A DNA stretch of 64,000 bases from Talinum fruticosum (taxonomy: Eukaryota; Streptophyta; Magnoliopsida; Caryophyllales; Talinaceae). This document shows positions 1 to 12,700 of the stretch, piece by piece (the stretch's first letter is position 1; each line of letters starts with the position of its first letter). The stretch covers positions 620,001 through 684,000 of the forward strand of contig JAITYX010000135.1 of the NCBI GenBank assembly GCA_021018815.1, given 5' to 3'. The notes beneath the pieces were generated by a model that worked only from the letters and a program-made list of their open reading frames with translations, made no database searches and was not told the origin of the DNA. Made by a program: the position numbers and the translations under genes.

Positions 1-212
1 CTCAAAATAAAAGTGTTAGAGAAATTATTTACCTATGCAATAGTTCCGAGTTGTGTCCGAGTGAGTCAAAAACAGAGTTAAGTGAGATATGCAAATTACT
101 TGGTTTCGAGCGGGTCGGAACATAATGAAAACTTAGACAATGCTTGCTATACAGCTTAGAATGACTTAGAATCAAAACTTAAGAGAGATAGAGAGTTATA
201 CCTAAGTCTTCG
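1..212 (-). mobile_element. Fragment of an old Sirevirus-type Copia LTR at the window edge
   Basis: The stretch is closely similar, in the same orientation, to 62470-62691, which is the start of an old Sirevirus-like LTR on the minus strand. Shared features are the segment reading gttctgagttgtg-like and the run ending ttatacctaagtctt, which is the reverse complement of the LTR start (TGAAGACT...). It is cut by the window edge, so its full length cannot be seen. No coding sequence is present. Confidence 0.75.
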
Positions 213-869
213 GTGCTTTTTCCCTTGCATAACTTGTATCACCCTCACCCTTACCCGATCCTCTATGAGTTGTGCCCCATGAATGACGACACGTTGCTAC
301 ATGGGGTAAACAACACTCGTTGCCTCAATGTGATCTAGAGAAGGTTAACGAGACGCTAGCATGCACTACACCGGCTACATAAGAATTATAATCACCGGAT
401 AACCCTTGAGAGACAACTTAAACTATCAAGAATCCTGAAAAATAAAACAGACATGAGTTTCCCTTTAAAAGTTATCATTTTCCTAACATAGCGACCCTCA
501 TCCGAAACAACAAAAACAAACAACAACTAATTACTTAAAGGCCATATGCCGGGGTTCCACAACAATCAAAGTATATACACCGTTCATTCGAGAAGTATAC
601 ATCAATAATTAGTCAAAATAAAAATATGCATTCTCATTAGATAGCAAAATCTGAATTACTTGTGATATATCTTTGAATTGGTCGAAGGTTGAGCTCGCTT
701 TTGTGCTCGCCAATGTTTGGGTTGAGAATTGACCCTCTGCATCCCGACACCCAACTTGGAAAAGTTACGTGATGCGAGAGGTCAATTCTCACCCCGAACT
801 TAGAATTTGACACTTTTATCGTTTGTTTTGTAGATGCTTGAAGCATCGGGATCCTCGCTATGACTTTTA
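213..869. other. No gene recognised
   Basis: Unique-looking AT-rich sequence. A 69-codon minus-strand reading frame at 637-846 has no recognisable domain and no supporting signals. I see no transposon ends or RNA genes here. Confidence 0.5.
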
Positions 870-930
870 CACTACTACAAAACTGTTAATTAGCGACGGA
901 ACCGACGTAAAACAAGCAACGGGTGGTGGC
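870..930 (+). mobile_element. Solitary CACTA terminus
   Basis: Begins CACTACTACAAAACT and is followed at once by the subterminal motif TAGCGACGGA, exactly the arrangement at the left end of the complete CACTA element at 13006. No matching right end (TTTTGTAGTAGTG) occurs nearby, so this is a truncated relic of the same family. The inner boundary is approximate. Confidence 0.75.
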
Positions 931-1004
931 TCTTGATGGAAATTTTAATTCTTTTGAAAAGTTATTGTACTTAAATCACATATTAATGGAACATCAAATT
1001 TATT

Positions 1005-1265
1005 TATTTATTTTTGATAGAAAGAGAAATTTTATTAATGAAAAAGACATACGGCATTTACAAAGATAATTTTCTAACATAAATAAATATAAAAATATCA
1101 AAGCGGATCATTATTTCAACAAAATTAATGTTAAATATACCTCACTTCATCTCTATGCTAGCAGCATCAATTTGGCCACAACTATATTCTTCGACTTCAA
1201 TCCGTCTTTTCCGCACGTCGATGAGTTATTGTATATAATAGATCTCGTGTAATATAATTTCATAC
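1005..1265 (-). mobile_element. Possible LINE 3' tail (weak)
   Basis: Read on the minus strand, the segment ends with a short AATAAAATTTCT-like stretch and then an A-rich tail (ATAAATAAATAAAT) near 1005-1060, which resembles the 3' ends of plant L1-type LINEs. No reading frame supports it, so it remains a suggestion. Confidence 0.3.
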
Positions 1266-1839
1266 AGTAGATCTCTATGTAATATAATAGATTTAGCGTG
1301 AAGGAAACATTAATTTGATCGAGTCATATGAAATTCTATTGAATCATTCTCAATCAAAATGAATAAAACTACCGATAAAAATATCAAAAATGTAGCATTC
1401 AATCGAATCAATAATTTTAATAAAACTTGCACGCATTAAAAAAGAAACTAAGTCGGTAACAACCCTAATAATCTTGAAAAAAGAAAAAAATAATAAATAT
1501 AAAATTAGAATTTATATTGTAGAAAGGGAAAGAAGAGAAGGATAGGGAATTTAGTACCTGAGATTATGGAACATCGAAGTCGCAACTAACGAGAACTGGG
1601 TAATAGAGAGATAGATGGTGTCCACAAGGGACCTGCATCGACGTGTTGAGTGTACGTACGAGAGAGAGAGAAGCGAGAGGATGGTTTGGGTATTTGGATT
1701 GTCTATGCAGAGGTTAAAAAGCAAAGCCTAATTCAGTCTTTTTCTTCTTTTTTTTTTTTTAATGATTTCATTCCACTCTTCTATTTATTAGTTCGACGAA
1801 TCGGTGGACTGGACTGAAGACTAACCAAACCCTCTCTCA
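1266..1839. other. AT-rich sequence, no gene recognised
   Basis: Contains short direct repeats of a TAATATAATAGAT-like motif (1230-1295), a GAGA-rich patch near 1660-1680 and a T-run at 1742-1760. I see no coding or transposon signature. Confidence 0.4.
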
Positions 1840-2765
1840 ATTTTCTAGTGCTATAGGTCTTTATATTAATGCTCATAAATCCCAAGCCTTTATTATTAAC
1901 GGAGTTTCTAATCTATAAGAGACTGGATCTTGTAAATATTACTAGATTTGTACAAGATGATTTCTGTGTAAGATACTTCCTCTCACTCCTAGAAAATGTT
2001 TTAGAGTTGATTGCGACATTCTAATTACAAAAATTGAAGGTAGAATTAGATCCTGCACCTCTTAGGCATTTGTAATATTATAGTACAATTGACAAATTAT
2101 ATGGTTTTTAATCGGCATACCTACCAATCTTCCTTGTTTATTTTGTCAAACGAGGTGGTAAAGAGTACTAAGTGCATGTGCAAAAACTTTTGTGGGGTCA
2201 ATCATCTCATAATATGTGAAAAAACCACCTACTGACTTGGGATTTTGTCTGTAAATCAAAGTCAGCTGATGGACGAGGTGTGATACATGGAATCTTGCAG
2301 TTGTTACTAGACACCGATAATGTATAGCAATTGATAAACAATATTTGTAGGTGAAATGGATTAATGAAATCTATATAAAGGGGCGTTCTATTTGGACGAG
2401 TGAAAACTACTACTCGATCAACTTGGTATTGGAGAAAAATCCTCAAAATTAGGGATATCTTTGCTACATGGTTTCATTCCGCCTCAGGTGCCTATACGAT
2501 TTCTAGTGGGTATAAATGGCTGCGAGGGCCTCAAGATAACTCATCAATGGCTTAGTTAACTTTGGAGTACAGCATAGTTTCTGTTTGTGGAGAATGGTGT
2601 TGGGGACACTGAACACAAGAGATGGTTGATGAATGTGCAATTCAGATTTAAGATTTATGTCCTTTGTGCTTGAACAAATAAAGAAGATCACGCACACACC
2701 TATTCTTCAAATGCGCTGTTAGCCAGAGTGTGATACAGAATGTGTGGGTCTATCTACTATTTAAC
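1840..2765 (+). pseudogene. LINE (non-LTR retrotransposon) RT C-terminus plus zf-RVT, decayed
   Basis: Several plus-strand frames together read as the C-terminal part of a plant L1-type LINE protein. Near 1850-1900 is a GLYINAHKSQAF-like segment (the 'SGL..N..KS' motif). At 1950-2060 comes FVQDDF..VRY, then TPRKCFRVDCDILITKIEGR. At 2490-2750 is a zinc-binding reverse-transcriptase region with SSGYKW, CPLCLN and HLFFKCAVSQSV. Multiple stops and frameshifts break it, so it is not functional. The family's endonuclease and RT catalytic core are absent. LINE assignment is from motif order only. Confidence 0.7.
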
Positions 2766-2875
2766 TATATGTATTTTTCAGTGATAGTACATGTTTTTGT
2801 CGAGTGTCGCATTCTCATTGATTGTTTATTTTTTTCTTTTATTTTTTGTTGTTTCCATGCATTAACTAATCATTA

Positions 2876-2893
2876 ATTCTTTATTATTATTAC

Positions 2894-2949
<56 letters not shown>
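2876..2949. repeat. (TTA)n microsatellite
   Basis: About 24 TTA units with one interruption (TAC). A simple repeat of this kind is common in plant intergenic DNA. Confidence 0.95.
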
Positions 2950-2952
<3 letters not shown>

Positions 2953-3119
2953 CAGCAATTTCCCTTTTTTGGTTGAACTATTTCAATTATTAATTAAAGG
3001 GATTTGTCTGAGTTTTTAGTTAATTTCTTGCTAAGTTGATAACCGATACTGGAAAACAAATGAACATACCTAGTCGTTTACGTTTATTTGCAGGCTTTGT
3101 AGTAGTATTTAGCGAGTTT

Positions 3120-3538
3120 GGGCTTGTTCGGCAAGTAACTTTTAAGGTAGTGGTTAGTATTTTGACTGAAGTAATACACTACTTATGTAAAAGTGTAAGT
3201 ATTTGATAAAGTAGTGTTTAACGTAATGATTAGAATTTTATGTAATGTTTTCGAAAAATTATTTCAAAGTAACGTTTAACAAAACACTACCTAGTGTTTG
3301 CACATAATTTCTAAAATTCTTTTTTTATTTTCTAAAAACTTTTATCAATTATGTCATTTTAAGTCATTTATACAAATCTGCTACTTAAACAACTACTATT
3401 ACCAAACACACTTATCTTAAATTATTAGTTGAACATTTAACCACTAACCACTAATCAATAACAACTAATTGCTAAACAACTAACGAGTTACTAAAATAAG
3501 TAACCACTATTAAAATAGTTAATTTTACCGAACATACC
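3120..3538. mobile_element. Tourist/Harbinger-like MITE, 419 bp
   Basis: The left end GGGCTTGTTCGGCAAGT and the reverse complement of the right end, GGTATGTTCGGTAAAAT, form an imperfect terminal inverted repeat. TTT trinucleotides flank both sides (3117-3119 and 3539-3541), as expected of a 3-bp duplication. The interior is AT-rich with no coding potential. The TGTTCGG core resembles the TGTTTGG core common in plant Tourist-like ends. The terminal match is only moderate. Confidence 0.5.
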
Positions 3539-3658
3539 TTTAAATATGTTTAACCATTACATCGTTTGAATTCAACCTAACCACATTTAATGAGATTGTT
3601 TGAATTTGCCATCAAATAATTGTTTTAAATTTTTTATTGATTAACTTATAATTCTTCT

Positions 3659-3724
3659 GTTATCTCTTTTCATTCACCAAAACAGTTCCTTGTTATCTCT
3701 TTTCATTCACCAAAACAGTTCCTT
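3659..3724. repeat. 33-bp tandem duplication
   Basis: A 33-bp unit containing TTTTCATTCACC and AAAACAGTTCC is repeated twice, head to tail and without mismatch over nearly the whole unit. It looks like a recent slippage or duplication event. Confidence 0.9.
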
Positions 3725-4316
3725 TCTCTCTTTTTTTTATATCAAAGCAATTTCTTTCTTTTACATAAGTTGATTGTCAATATTTTTGCAAAAGATATAA
3801 TTATATTAAAATATGTGTATTGTCTAACTAAAACAAATTAATTTACATCTTTAAATATACTATTTTTACATGTATTGTTCATAAACATATGTGAGTATCA
3901 TAATTAAGAAAAAAATTTACTTTTTAAACAACACGAGTATCACATTTCAGTTTGGAGTTTTTGGCCTCATTTTCCACTATATTTTAATTTTTTCTGCTAT
4001 TTTACCATTCAATTTTATTTTTTTAGCCCATGTTATTATGTTGTAGATTTTTTGTTTTGAAATGTCACTATCAATTTTTTTTTAATTCATGGTGGAGGAT
4101 GTTAAAATAAAAATTAAAAATCAAAATTTAGTGACCTTTAGACCTACACTCAAAGACATGTAGAATAAAACGCACACAACGTAATAACATGAAGTATAAA
4201 AATAAAAACAGTGATAAATGGAGAAAAAAATTAAAATACAATGACAGATATAGCCAAGAAATCTTTCACTTTTAAAAAAGTTGTGGTTATAAGTTATTGG
4301 TGTATTATATCGGCCA

Positions 4317-4361
4317 TGTCTCTCTCTGTCTCTCTCTGTCTCTCTGTCTCTCTCTGTCTCC
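4317..4361. repeat. (TCTCTG)n pyrimidine-rich microsatellite
   Basis: Alternating CTCTCTGT units form a short simple repeat. The minus-strand reading frame across it (4121-4372, with repeated RETERDRE) is an artefact of this repeat. Confidence 0.9.
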
Positions 4362-5196
4362 AGCGAACACACAGCTGAATTGCTTAGCGTCCAATGAGTA
4401 GCAAGTCACCAATCCCAAAGGCACAAACTTCATTGTAATTTCAGTCAAACTTTAGCTTGCACTATATTTGCATTGGGATTAAAGCAGGTGGAAGGGAAGA
4501 AAAGGGGGAGGGGAAGGAGGAAGGATAATTAACTCATTTTTTCTTTTATTTAGAGAATAAAAAAGGCGCGAGGGTGGGAAAATTGTTCCCCTTCTTTAAT
4601 CATATTGGAGAAGTAGATAATTAATAAAAATTATTTTTATATTTATTTTATATTTATTTTATTTATTTTTATTATTATATTTTTTTCTTATTTCTCTCCA
4701 AAATTATTCTTTTCTTTTTTCTCCTTTCTAAAGTAATTATATATAAATATACTAACATTAGAGTTGTACTTTGATTATATTTTACAGATCGTCATTTAGT
4801 TTAATGTCTCTTCAGCCTTTTTTTAATCCCCTTTAGTTGCTTTATTCTAATTCATATTTATCAATAATAGGATTGTATTGTTATTCTAATTCAGCTTAAG
4901 TACCTTTTTTGGATTCACAGTTATGATCAATAAAGAGATGATATATATGTAAATCACCATGAATATATATGTGGACATGAATATCTTTATAGTTACACTA
5001 ATTATGATTATTTAATTTTTTATTTTAAGTGCTTATATTATTTGATTGTTTATTTTATTTTACTTCCGATGATACCTTACAAATGTAAAAAATAATTATT
5101 AAAAACTAACTTTTTTGGATGAAACGTTGTTAACGGGAATAAGTTCCTTGTACTAAATTTAAATTTATTACTTTTAATTTAAAGTGATTATGGTGG

Positions 5197-5198
<2 letters not shown>

Positions 5199-5240
<42 letters not shown>
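5199..5240. repeat. (AAT)n microsatellite
   Basis: About 14 perfect AAT units. The reading frames across it encode poly-isoleucine and are not genes. Confidence 0.95.
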
Positions 5241-5241
<1 letters not shown>

Positions 5242-5668
5242 ATTTTTCTTCTCTTCCCTTCCCCTTTAATTTTTTAATCCAAACAAGAGAATATTGGATA
5301 ACCTCAATTCCCCTCCATTTCAAATCTAAACAAGGGAAAGGTATCTTCCCTCCTCTCCCTTTCATTTTCCTACCCTTAATTAATCTCCCCTCCCTTCCCC
5401 TCTTGTATCCAAACAGTGTGGAAAATTAGAAAACTAGTCAAATATATATTATTGGAATTGTAATGAAATATATATTATAAAGTAAAAAAATAATTAAAAT
5501 TACAATGTGTTATGAAATGAATGGAGCACTCAAAATTTTCTTTTCACAAATTATTCTATGAAGGATATAAATTATTCTCAAAAACTAACTAATAATCCTA
5601 AGTTATTTAACCAAGTTACCATGACAAAATATTAGTTTGACGTGCCTATAAAATTTTTACATGCCACA

Positions 5669-5863
5669 AATTTCTAAAAATTTACTATTAGATATTGTTA
5701 TTTTGTATAATTAATTTAAGGGGACAATTCGAGAGAATCTTATAAATTTTTGACAACTTGAAAGGCTATTTTAAATAAAAAATTCATAAAATCTTTCCGA
5801 ATTGTTTCTTCTAAATTAATTATACAAAATAAAAATTACCTATTATAAATTTTTAAAAATTTA
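5669..5863. mobile_element. Small palindromic foldback/MITE, ~195 bp
   Basis: The left arm (5669-5748) and right arm (5772-5863) are inverted copies. Both contain ATTTTGTATAATTAATTT or its complement and an ACAATTCGRARAGAWTYTT-like stretch, with similarity around 80% by eye. The spacer is only about 25 bp, so a transcript would form a hairpin. No target duplication could be assigned. Confidence 0.6.
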
Positions 5864-8325
5864 AGACCTATAAATAATTTTCACAAAATCACATACACAA
5901 TATATTAAAGAAAGTTTAGTTGGGAGTGAGGCCATAGATCGAGATTGAGAAGGCATTCATCGCGTTGATACGATCATTGATTGTCTTCTTTTGTGCGTAT
6001 TTTATGGGAAAGGATTATCAGTAGTCCCCTGTGTAACTGCAAACCTCATTCATGTTCCCCTTTATTGATAACACATAATGCATATCTAAATCAAGTCACA
6101 AATCTTAGTCCGGGTCCACCGACCGTATAAATGCTGAAATCCCAACCCCTGCCTTCCCTCCTTCTCTCTGTGCCAGTCTCTCTCCTCCATAGCCAAAAGC
6201 TCCAATACGCGTGTCCAGAAATTTAATTGTCTTGCAATAGATTTTTGGGCTACATATTTCTACCAGTCTATCTGTTGGGGAGTATTAATTTTGGAAATCA
6301 ACTGAGAATATGTGGAATTGGCAATCAAGTTGAGAAGAAATATCTGTTGGGATGTTAGAGTATAACCTATTTTTCGGCTTTTAATTATAAGGTTTTTTGG
6401 TAGATTTGTTTCATAATAAACATATTAAAAATTATACAAAGCGTATTTTAAGGTACGATGTAACTATTTATAAGTTTCTCAAATATAAAAAATTATTTTA
6501 GGTAATATTTTTGTGACCCATAAGGGTACCTGGTATAAAAAAATATATTTTACTCGTTAATGAATCCCACGAAAAACTAAACGAAAGTGTTTTAAAATAT
6601 TTTTTTATGTCAAAACTCCTAATCTTTGTTTGTTTATTCGTTCATTCATTGTGCTCTCCTTTTTCTTTCTGTCTTTCTTTTCTATTTGTTTTGCTCTTTT
6701 CTCTTCTCTCGTTCGTTCTCCTCTCCCCCAATCTCTCGAGTTCATTCGATTCGCTCTTTCCTCTATTCTCTATTCACCATTTATGTTCTTCGCTCTCTCA
6801 CATCTCTTTGTTCCTCTCTCTCCCATATTTGTTCGTTTGTTCGTCTTTTTCCTCCCATCTCTTTGTTCGTCCTCTTTATCTCTCTTTGTTTGTCCTCTCT
6901 TAGCAAATCTCTCTCTCTCTCTTTATAGGTGCTACTACATTTTATTTCAATAAAGCAAATTGAAACATACATATCTCGGATTACCAAATTTCATTGTCTT
7001 CACATTTATATGATCATACCAAAGGAGACAATCGCAACATTTCTAATTTTAATTTTAAATAATTAAAAAATTAATTATAAAAATCACAATATAAAAATTT
7101 AAATTTTATAATTATAAAATTTTCTCTACATGTATTAATTATAAAAATCACAACATGAAAAAGTTACAAATTTTATCTTGTTAGATGTGAAGAAGATAAA
7201 AAAAAAGGGTGTTTTAAGTTTTAGGCATTGAAAGTAGGGCTGAATAGTATTCAACAAAAAATTTGAATTTCTTATTCAATTTATCGAATATATGACGTAA
7301 ACGTTAGAAACGGATCGCAAAAACATTATAGCAAAGAGAAATGTATTTAGGAGTAGTTTTTCATACCTCGTGAGCTTTTAAATAGTTACACCATATACTA
7401 AGGTACATTTATGTAATTTTTTACAAAGGAAAGAGTACCTAGAGTAATTTTTTATACTTGAAAAGCCTTTAAATAGTTACGTCATACCGTAAAATACCTC
7501 CGTGTAATTTTTTTATAAACATGGTATTAGAGTTTTCTTGGGTGGGAGATCTTAAGTTTGAATATCAACACTTTACTCATGGATTTAAGTTTTTAAACAT
7601 AATATTAGTCTTTTTGAACCTTTGTTGCATCCACTTTTCAAGTCCAAAATACATTTATATAAAATTTATGTTAGAGTATAAACTATTTGTAAACTCTAAA
7701 TTATAAGCTTAATATTTTGGTTGAGGTAGTTCTGAAATTACCCTCTTAAAAGCTAGACCTTTCAAGGCCAACCACGGAAGATTTGGGTCATCAACACCGG
7801 AGAAGAAGGCGGCCAACCAGTTGTGACCATGGTCTCCTATCTCGCCATCATTGCCCTTGGAGACCTCTGTTTTTATAGATGGTCAGGCCTTGTTTTCTGC
7901 GTCGGCTTACCAAACAGTTCGGTTTACTCGTGTCCTCGGCGTCGGCCACAATGACAAGTACTTATGATTCATCGAAGTTTTGCTCAAATATTTTCCTCTC
8001 GATATTGAGATGAAAATTTATTAGCCTAAAATTATTTTTTTCACCAAATTTTTTATTAATATTTTTCTTTCCAATTTTGTACAAGCCAAACATGGGAAAG
8101 TTTTTTGCGTTTCAAAAAAAAATTATATGCCTCAATTTTTCCAATGTTCAAACGGAGTTTTAAAGCTTGATGACTTGTTAGCCATGGACAAGATAATTAG
8201 AATTCTGGACATGAGTTTTGGAGCTTCTGGCCATGGAGAGACGAGAAAGGGGAGGGAGGGAGGGAGTCGGGGATATTTGTTTACTTTTGAAAATGGAGAT
8301 TTTTTCTCTCAAAAAAAAAAAAAGT
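5864..8325. other. No gene recognised; low-complexity and repeat remnants
   Basis: Pyrimidine-rich DNA at 6630-6930 produces three overlapping long frames of Ser/Leu/Phe composition with no domain, typical of low-complexity artefacts. Two related AT-rich segments near 6420-6500 and 7370-7510 share a GTAACTATTTA-like / ATAGTTACACCAT-like motif. The stretch 7740-7960 is more GC-balanced but shows no recognisable product. Confidence 0.4.
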
Positions 8326-8600
8326 GGAAAATTTAAGGCCCTTTTTTAACAAAAAAATTTATTGCTTTAACTATAACCGTTAGATTTAGAGCACATATTT
8401 TTTAACATCTACTTAACTACAGACAAGCCTGTCCCTCCCTCTCTTTCGCCCTTATCCCTTCCATTATTTTATGTAATTTTTTCTCTCAAAAAAAAGCAAC
8501 TGGAAAATTTAAGGTCCTTTTTTTAAAAAAAATTTATTACTTTAATTACAACCGTTAGATTTAGAGCACATGTTTTTTAACATCTAAGTTTATTTCTTAT
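8326..8600. repeat. Dispersed repeat, two adjacent copies
   Basis: The segment around 8332-8400 (containing ACCGTTAGATTTAGAGCACA and TTTTTTAACATCTA) recurs at 8505-8590. It occurs a third time at 26364-26440, followed there too by ACTACAGACAAGCC and a CCCTCCCTC stretch. Copy identity is high by eye. Nature unknown; non-coding. Confidence 0.75.
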
Positions 8601-8999
8601 TTTACTCGTCTCTCGTGATAATCATCATATGATTTAAAACAAATGCTTTTAGAGGATGAACAAGAAAATTAACAAGATATTGATAATTTTTTAAAAAATT
8701 TTAGATAACATGTTGTATGTCAAATAATATTATTGTTATTTAAAAAAATTAACAAAAAATAATAATCATAAAATATTAGTAGTTTTAAAAATTTATTTAT
8801 AAACAAATTTATTTACAAATTTATTAAACAAGATTTCATTTTTGTAATATAATACACACATTGCATAAAAAAGGGCATTTTGATCATGTTCCTCCATTTG
8901 TTCATATTTCAATAGTTTAATAGACCAAAAGATTCATTTCTATAGTTATATGTTTTAAAAATTCATGCATCATATTTGAATGATTCCAAAAATAAATAA

Positions 9000-9180
9000 T
9001 TTTCAATAATTTACCCAAACTTAAAATATACCCAACTTGTATTTTACATGAATATAAATTGACAGGTTTACTATAAATGTATTACAATTTCGACGTGTTT
9101 AATTAAATTGACGGGTTTACTATAAATGTATTGCAATTTCGAGGTGTCTAAATTTAGGAAATGATCCTCGTTGTTATGGG
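9000..9180. repeat. Copy of a dispersed repeat also at 18200 and 24085
   Basis: Shares TACCCAAACTTAAAATA, CCCAACTTGTATTTTACATG and CAGTATAAATGT-like segments with 18215-18350 and 24085-24210. Inside this copy a ~55-bp segment (GGTTTACTATAAATGTATT...) is itself duplicated at 9065-9097 and 9112-9150. Confidence 0.65.
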
Positions 9181-9229
9181 CATTGACAGGACAAATTTCC
9201 CCCACCCATAATTTTTTTGAGATACATTA

Positions 9230-9366
9230 TCTTTTTTTTTTTGGGTCCGGATGAGCCACAAAGAGCGATACAATATAAGGGGAAGGGGAAGGGGAATTGA
9301 ACCCGAGACCTAATGTACTCGTAACTTCGGTCTTGACCAAGTAGGCCATGATCTCATTGGTATTTT
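9230..9366 (-). mobile_element. tRNA-derived SINE with 18-bp target-site duplication
   Basis: Read on the minus strand, the element carries a Pol III A-box-like sequence (TGGCCTACTTGG, 9337-9348) and a B box (GGTTCAATTCC, 9293-9303) 33 bp apart. It ends in a run of A (T-run at 9232-9244 on the plus strand). It is flanked by identical 18-bp copies of TTTTTTTGAGATACATTA (9212-9229 and 9367-9384). Box spacing, A tail and long duplication together define a SINE. The body also contains a triple GGGGAA repeat. It encodes no protein and would depend on LINE machinery. Confidence 0.88.
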
Positions 9367-9384
9367 TTTTTTTGAGATACATTA

Positions 9385-9719
9385 ATACCATAGTTACTTC
9401 ATAAATTTTGCTAAGAAAATTTTAGAAAAGGTAAGTTTAGCATGTAAAAGATATAAAAATTAATATAGACATAATTCAAACTTAACTATCTAATAAAAAC
9501 TTTCAATTTCATAAAAAAAAATTAAAAACTTTCAAAATTATTTTAAAAATTGAGCTAATAGCATCATGGGAAAAACAATATTTCCTCATCATTTATTCAT
9601 TTTGTGTTATATAAATCTTAAATATTTTGAAATAGTAACAATTTTGTACCATTTGATTAGGTGTGTTAGTATTATATTTTCATCGTGTGTTGTTTACATC
9701 GAGTTTTCACCTTGAATTT
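9385..9719. other. AT-rich, nothing recognised
   Basis: About 78% A+T by eye. Contains A-runs and no open frame of note. Confidence 0.5.
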
Positions 9720-12700
9720 TGTAACACCCCAAAACACCCCTGGGTGTATTACATCGCCGAGTTCCTTAAAGGAACTCCTAAGGCTCTTTCTCGGTGTTGG
9801 TTTGGCTGTCTAAACTCAACTTAAAGGTAATACCGGTGGTTTTCCCAAAAGAATCCGAGATTCTCTAAAAATTTCGGCAGAGTTCCATTTGAAACATGGA
9901 CTAACCCATAGGCTTAAAGCCTTACAATCCTGCATAAAAAGCATAATAAAACTCGACGAGCCACACGCTCGGAGTATACAACTCAACGGCCACACGCCGG
10001 AGTTCAACCAATCATGCGGTAAAATTTAAAACAATCTAACTCGGTTACTATACATTTGGTACAACTATATGCACTAAATTACAAGTACAATCATTTAGAA
10101 ATAAACAATGCATGACAGCCACTTGGGTCACTTCAACCGTCAACAATCGCCAGGAGTCCGAAGCGTGTTAAGTGTAGATTATGCTTCGAAAGTGTACCTG
10201 CAACACTCGGGTGGGGACGGGGCAATTTGTGGGGGTGAGCAATAATCCACGGGCTCACCGAGTCTTATACCCTTAAAATGGAAATTCTTTACACATAATA
10301 CTCATAATAATGAAATCTGCGAAAGTATAATAATGTAATAGAAATCTATATACTTTTCACTGAAACCTCTTGCAATGAAAAAGATCAAGACTCTTCAATC
10401 ACTTAAAAACACATAATCACATTCAAGAACACTTCTTTTGGGATTGAATCAACATTCTAGGCCTTCGAGGACTCGAACTAGCACTTCTTTAATTCGGGCG
10501 CGACCCCGATAAAAGGCTCCGGGACCATTCTTCTAGGAAGTCTCGGAGCGGGCATCCTGTCTCTCCAGGACCCCTATTAGAACCCTTCCCTCGAAGTCTC
10601 TAGCTGGGCGTTCCCTAGTTCGAACCCTTCGGTATGCTAAACGATCCGTAGCCGGTCGATTCAAAACAATTTGCACATTCTCATTCATCACATTCACTTC
10701 ACAACTTTCTCAATCGATTTGGTATCAAGGAAGGCATGACACCACGTGTCACCCTTATAAATTCACTTTCTCAAATCAACTTTGCTTCTTTAAAACACAT
10801 TCACGTTCGAAAGGCGAGTTCACAAGAAATTGCATTCAAGAATCATTTCACGTAAAATACAAAACTCCTTTCGAAACTACTTTTGAGTATCACGTAAAGC
10901 AATCACATAGCACGAGTAATCACCCTTCAATACAAGCAATCATTCTCAACTCTTTTCCCAACTAAGCTTTTCTCAATTCATCGGTTTAGTATGATTCTCC
11001 CCATTTTCCGAGCCACAATAACCACAAGTGCGTATCACTTAAATTACGTTTCAAGTTCGTCACAATTCATTGCCTTTTGCCTCACTTACTCATTTACGCT
11101 TCTACTTTATAATTCAACTTCCTTTGCCCGTATTTAGTCACACGACTCTTGCTCTCACTTTATTGCTTAAGTCCCCTTCGTTGTGCTTAACTTCAAACTT
11201 GACTTCATCCCAAAGATCGAGATATGTTCTAAACTCATTACTTAACTCTTGCTCGTCCGTCCTTGGGCATGTAACTTTCAATCACTTGTCCTTATTCGGT
11301 TTCCGTTACCTTTGCTTATTTTCACGCTTAGTTCAACCTCAAGGGATTTAATATACTTCGAACGTAATCAAGCTCACAATTACCCATTCTCACTTACTTG
11401 TCCCAATTGCGCATTACTCCATACGAATTCATACTCCTCTTTATACTTCGACCTACCATTTCCCAATGTTCGTAATTAGCTCTTAATACCGCAGCTTCAA
11501 GAATCTCTAACACTTAATTAACTCATAATTTCTATCCACGTCCCAACTCTTCATCCTCAACAGACTAATCGAACCTCAATACTACTCATTTGACCTATAT
11601 AATCTAACCTCTTCGGAATCAAGCACACCCAATTCAACCTTAAGTGATTATTAAAGCTCTTTAGAAGTTCCCGATTTAACTCTACTATTAAACCCAAGTA
11701 ACTCCCTTCATTTCACGATTCAGCCCTCTCAATTTCTTAAATACATTCTAAGCTCTTATTTCAATCTCAAACAACGAATATGTCCGTTTCAGTAATACGG
11801 ATACTCAACGTTCACAACAATTCAATATTCACATAACACATTCAACATTCACAACAAATCCATTTAGGTTTCGAAATTACTAATAGTTTAGAGTATAAGA
11901 CTACCCACCTCGATTCGAGGATTGAAGGTTTGTGATTTGCTCGAGGTTCGAGCTCCCTGGTTCGGTTCCTTCTTTCGGTTCCTCGCTTCCCCGCCTCTAG
12001 CCCACCGTTTCGCCACCTCTCGGTCCGGTCCCCACGCGTGCTTACCGCCGGTCTACCTCCCTTGTCGTCGTCGCCGTCGCGTGTCCCGGTCCCCGGCCTC
12101 TCGGACTTTCTCGCGCTGCTCGCCCTCGCTCCGCCGCTTGCTCTGTCCCAACCTCTCGCTTTCTTCCTCGCTGGCGCCTCGCTCGTGTCGCCGACCGCCG
12201 CCTCGGTCCTGCGGTGGTCGCCGGTCACCCTCGGTCTCCTTCGACCCTCACACCGCTCGCCTTCTCTCTCTCGGGCGTTTTCGCAGCGCTGTTCCTCTCC
12301 TCTGCTCCTCCGTTTCCCTTGCGGGCGCCGGCCGCCTTCCCTTCGTTCGCCGCCCGGCTTGCCGGCCTCCGACCTCGGCTCCGGGTCCCGCGCGCTCTCT
12401 CTCTCTCTGTTTCTCCCGCTCGGTGGTCCTCTCCCTTTCTTCCTCTTCTAGCTCTGCTTCTCCTCTTTCTTTCCCCGACCCCTTCTTCTTTTCCTGCCTC
12501 TCTCTCCACCGCCTAATTTGGTTGGGTAATGATCCTTATTGGACCCCTAATTTAGTTTCTACCCCATCTCTTCATAATTCAACTAAGTAATCACCGGCTT
12601 AAATACGACAAGTCTATATCTCCTCCCTTCCGTCCTCTTACACTGCTGCGTCCCAACTTATTTTAATATGCCGGCCACGACAATTCCTAATCACCCAACA

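Larger units (their letters stand above)
3725..5668. other. AT-rich intergenic stretch, no gene recognised
   Basis: Apart from the microsatellites listed separately (4317-4361, 5199-5240), this is AT-rich sequence. Purine-rich (4485-4535, GGAAGGGAAGAAAAGGGG-like) and pyrimidine-rich (5245-5415) patches lie about 0.8 kb apart in roughly inverted relation. They could be the ends of a degraded MITE, but I could not define termini. Confidence 0.4.

Noticed and set aside
4480..5420. Possible MITE bounded by purine-rich and pyrimidine-rich patches
   Set aside because: Low-complexity similarity only; no definable termini or target duplication.
6607..6953. Three ~100-codon overlapping plus-strand frames
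   Set aside because: Pyrimidine-rich low-complexity DNA gives Ser/Leu/Phe repeats in all three frames; no domain or start context.
11922..12590. Long overlapping frames up to 222 codons in GC-rich DNA
   Set aside because: They lie inside the solo LTR, overlap on both strands, and have Arg/Ser/Pro/Leu-rich composition without domains; typical GC-rich artefacts.
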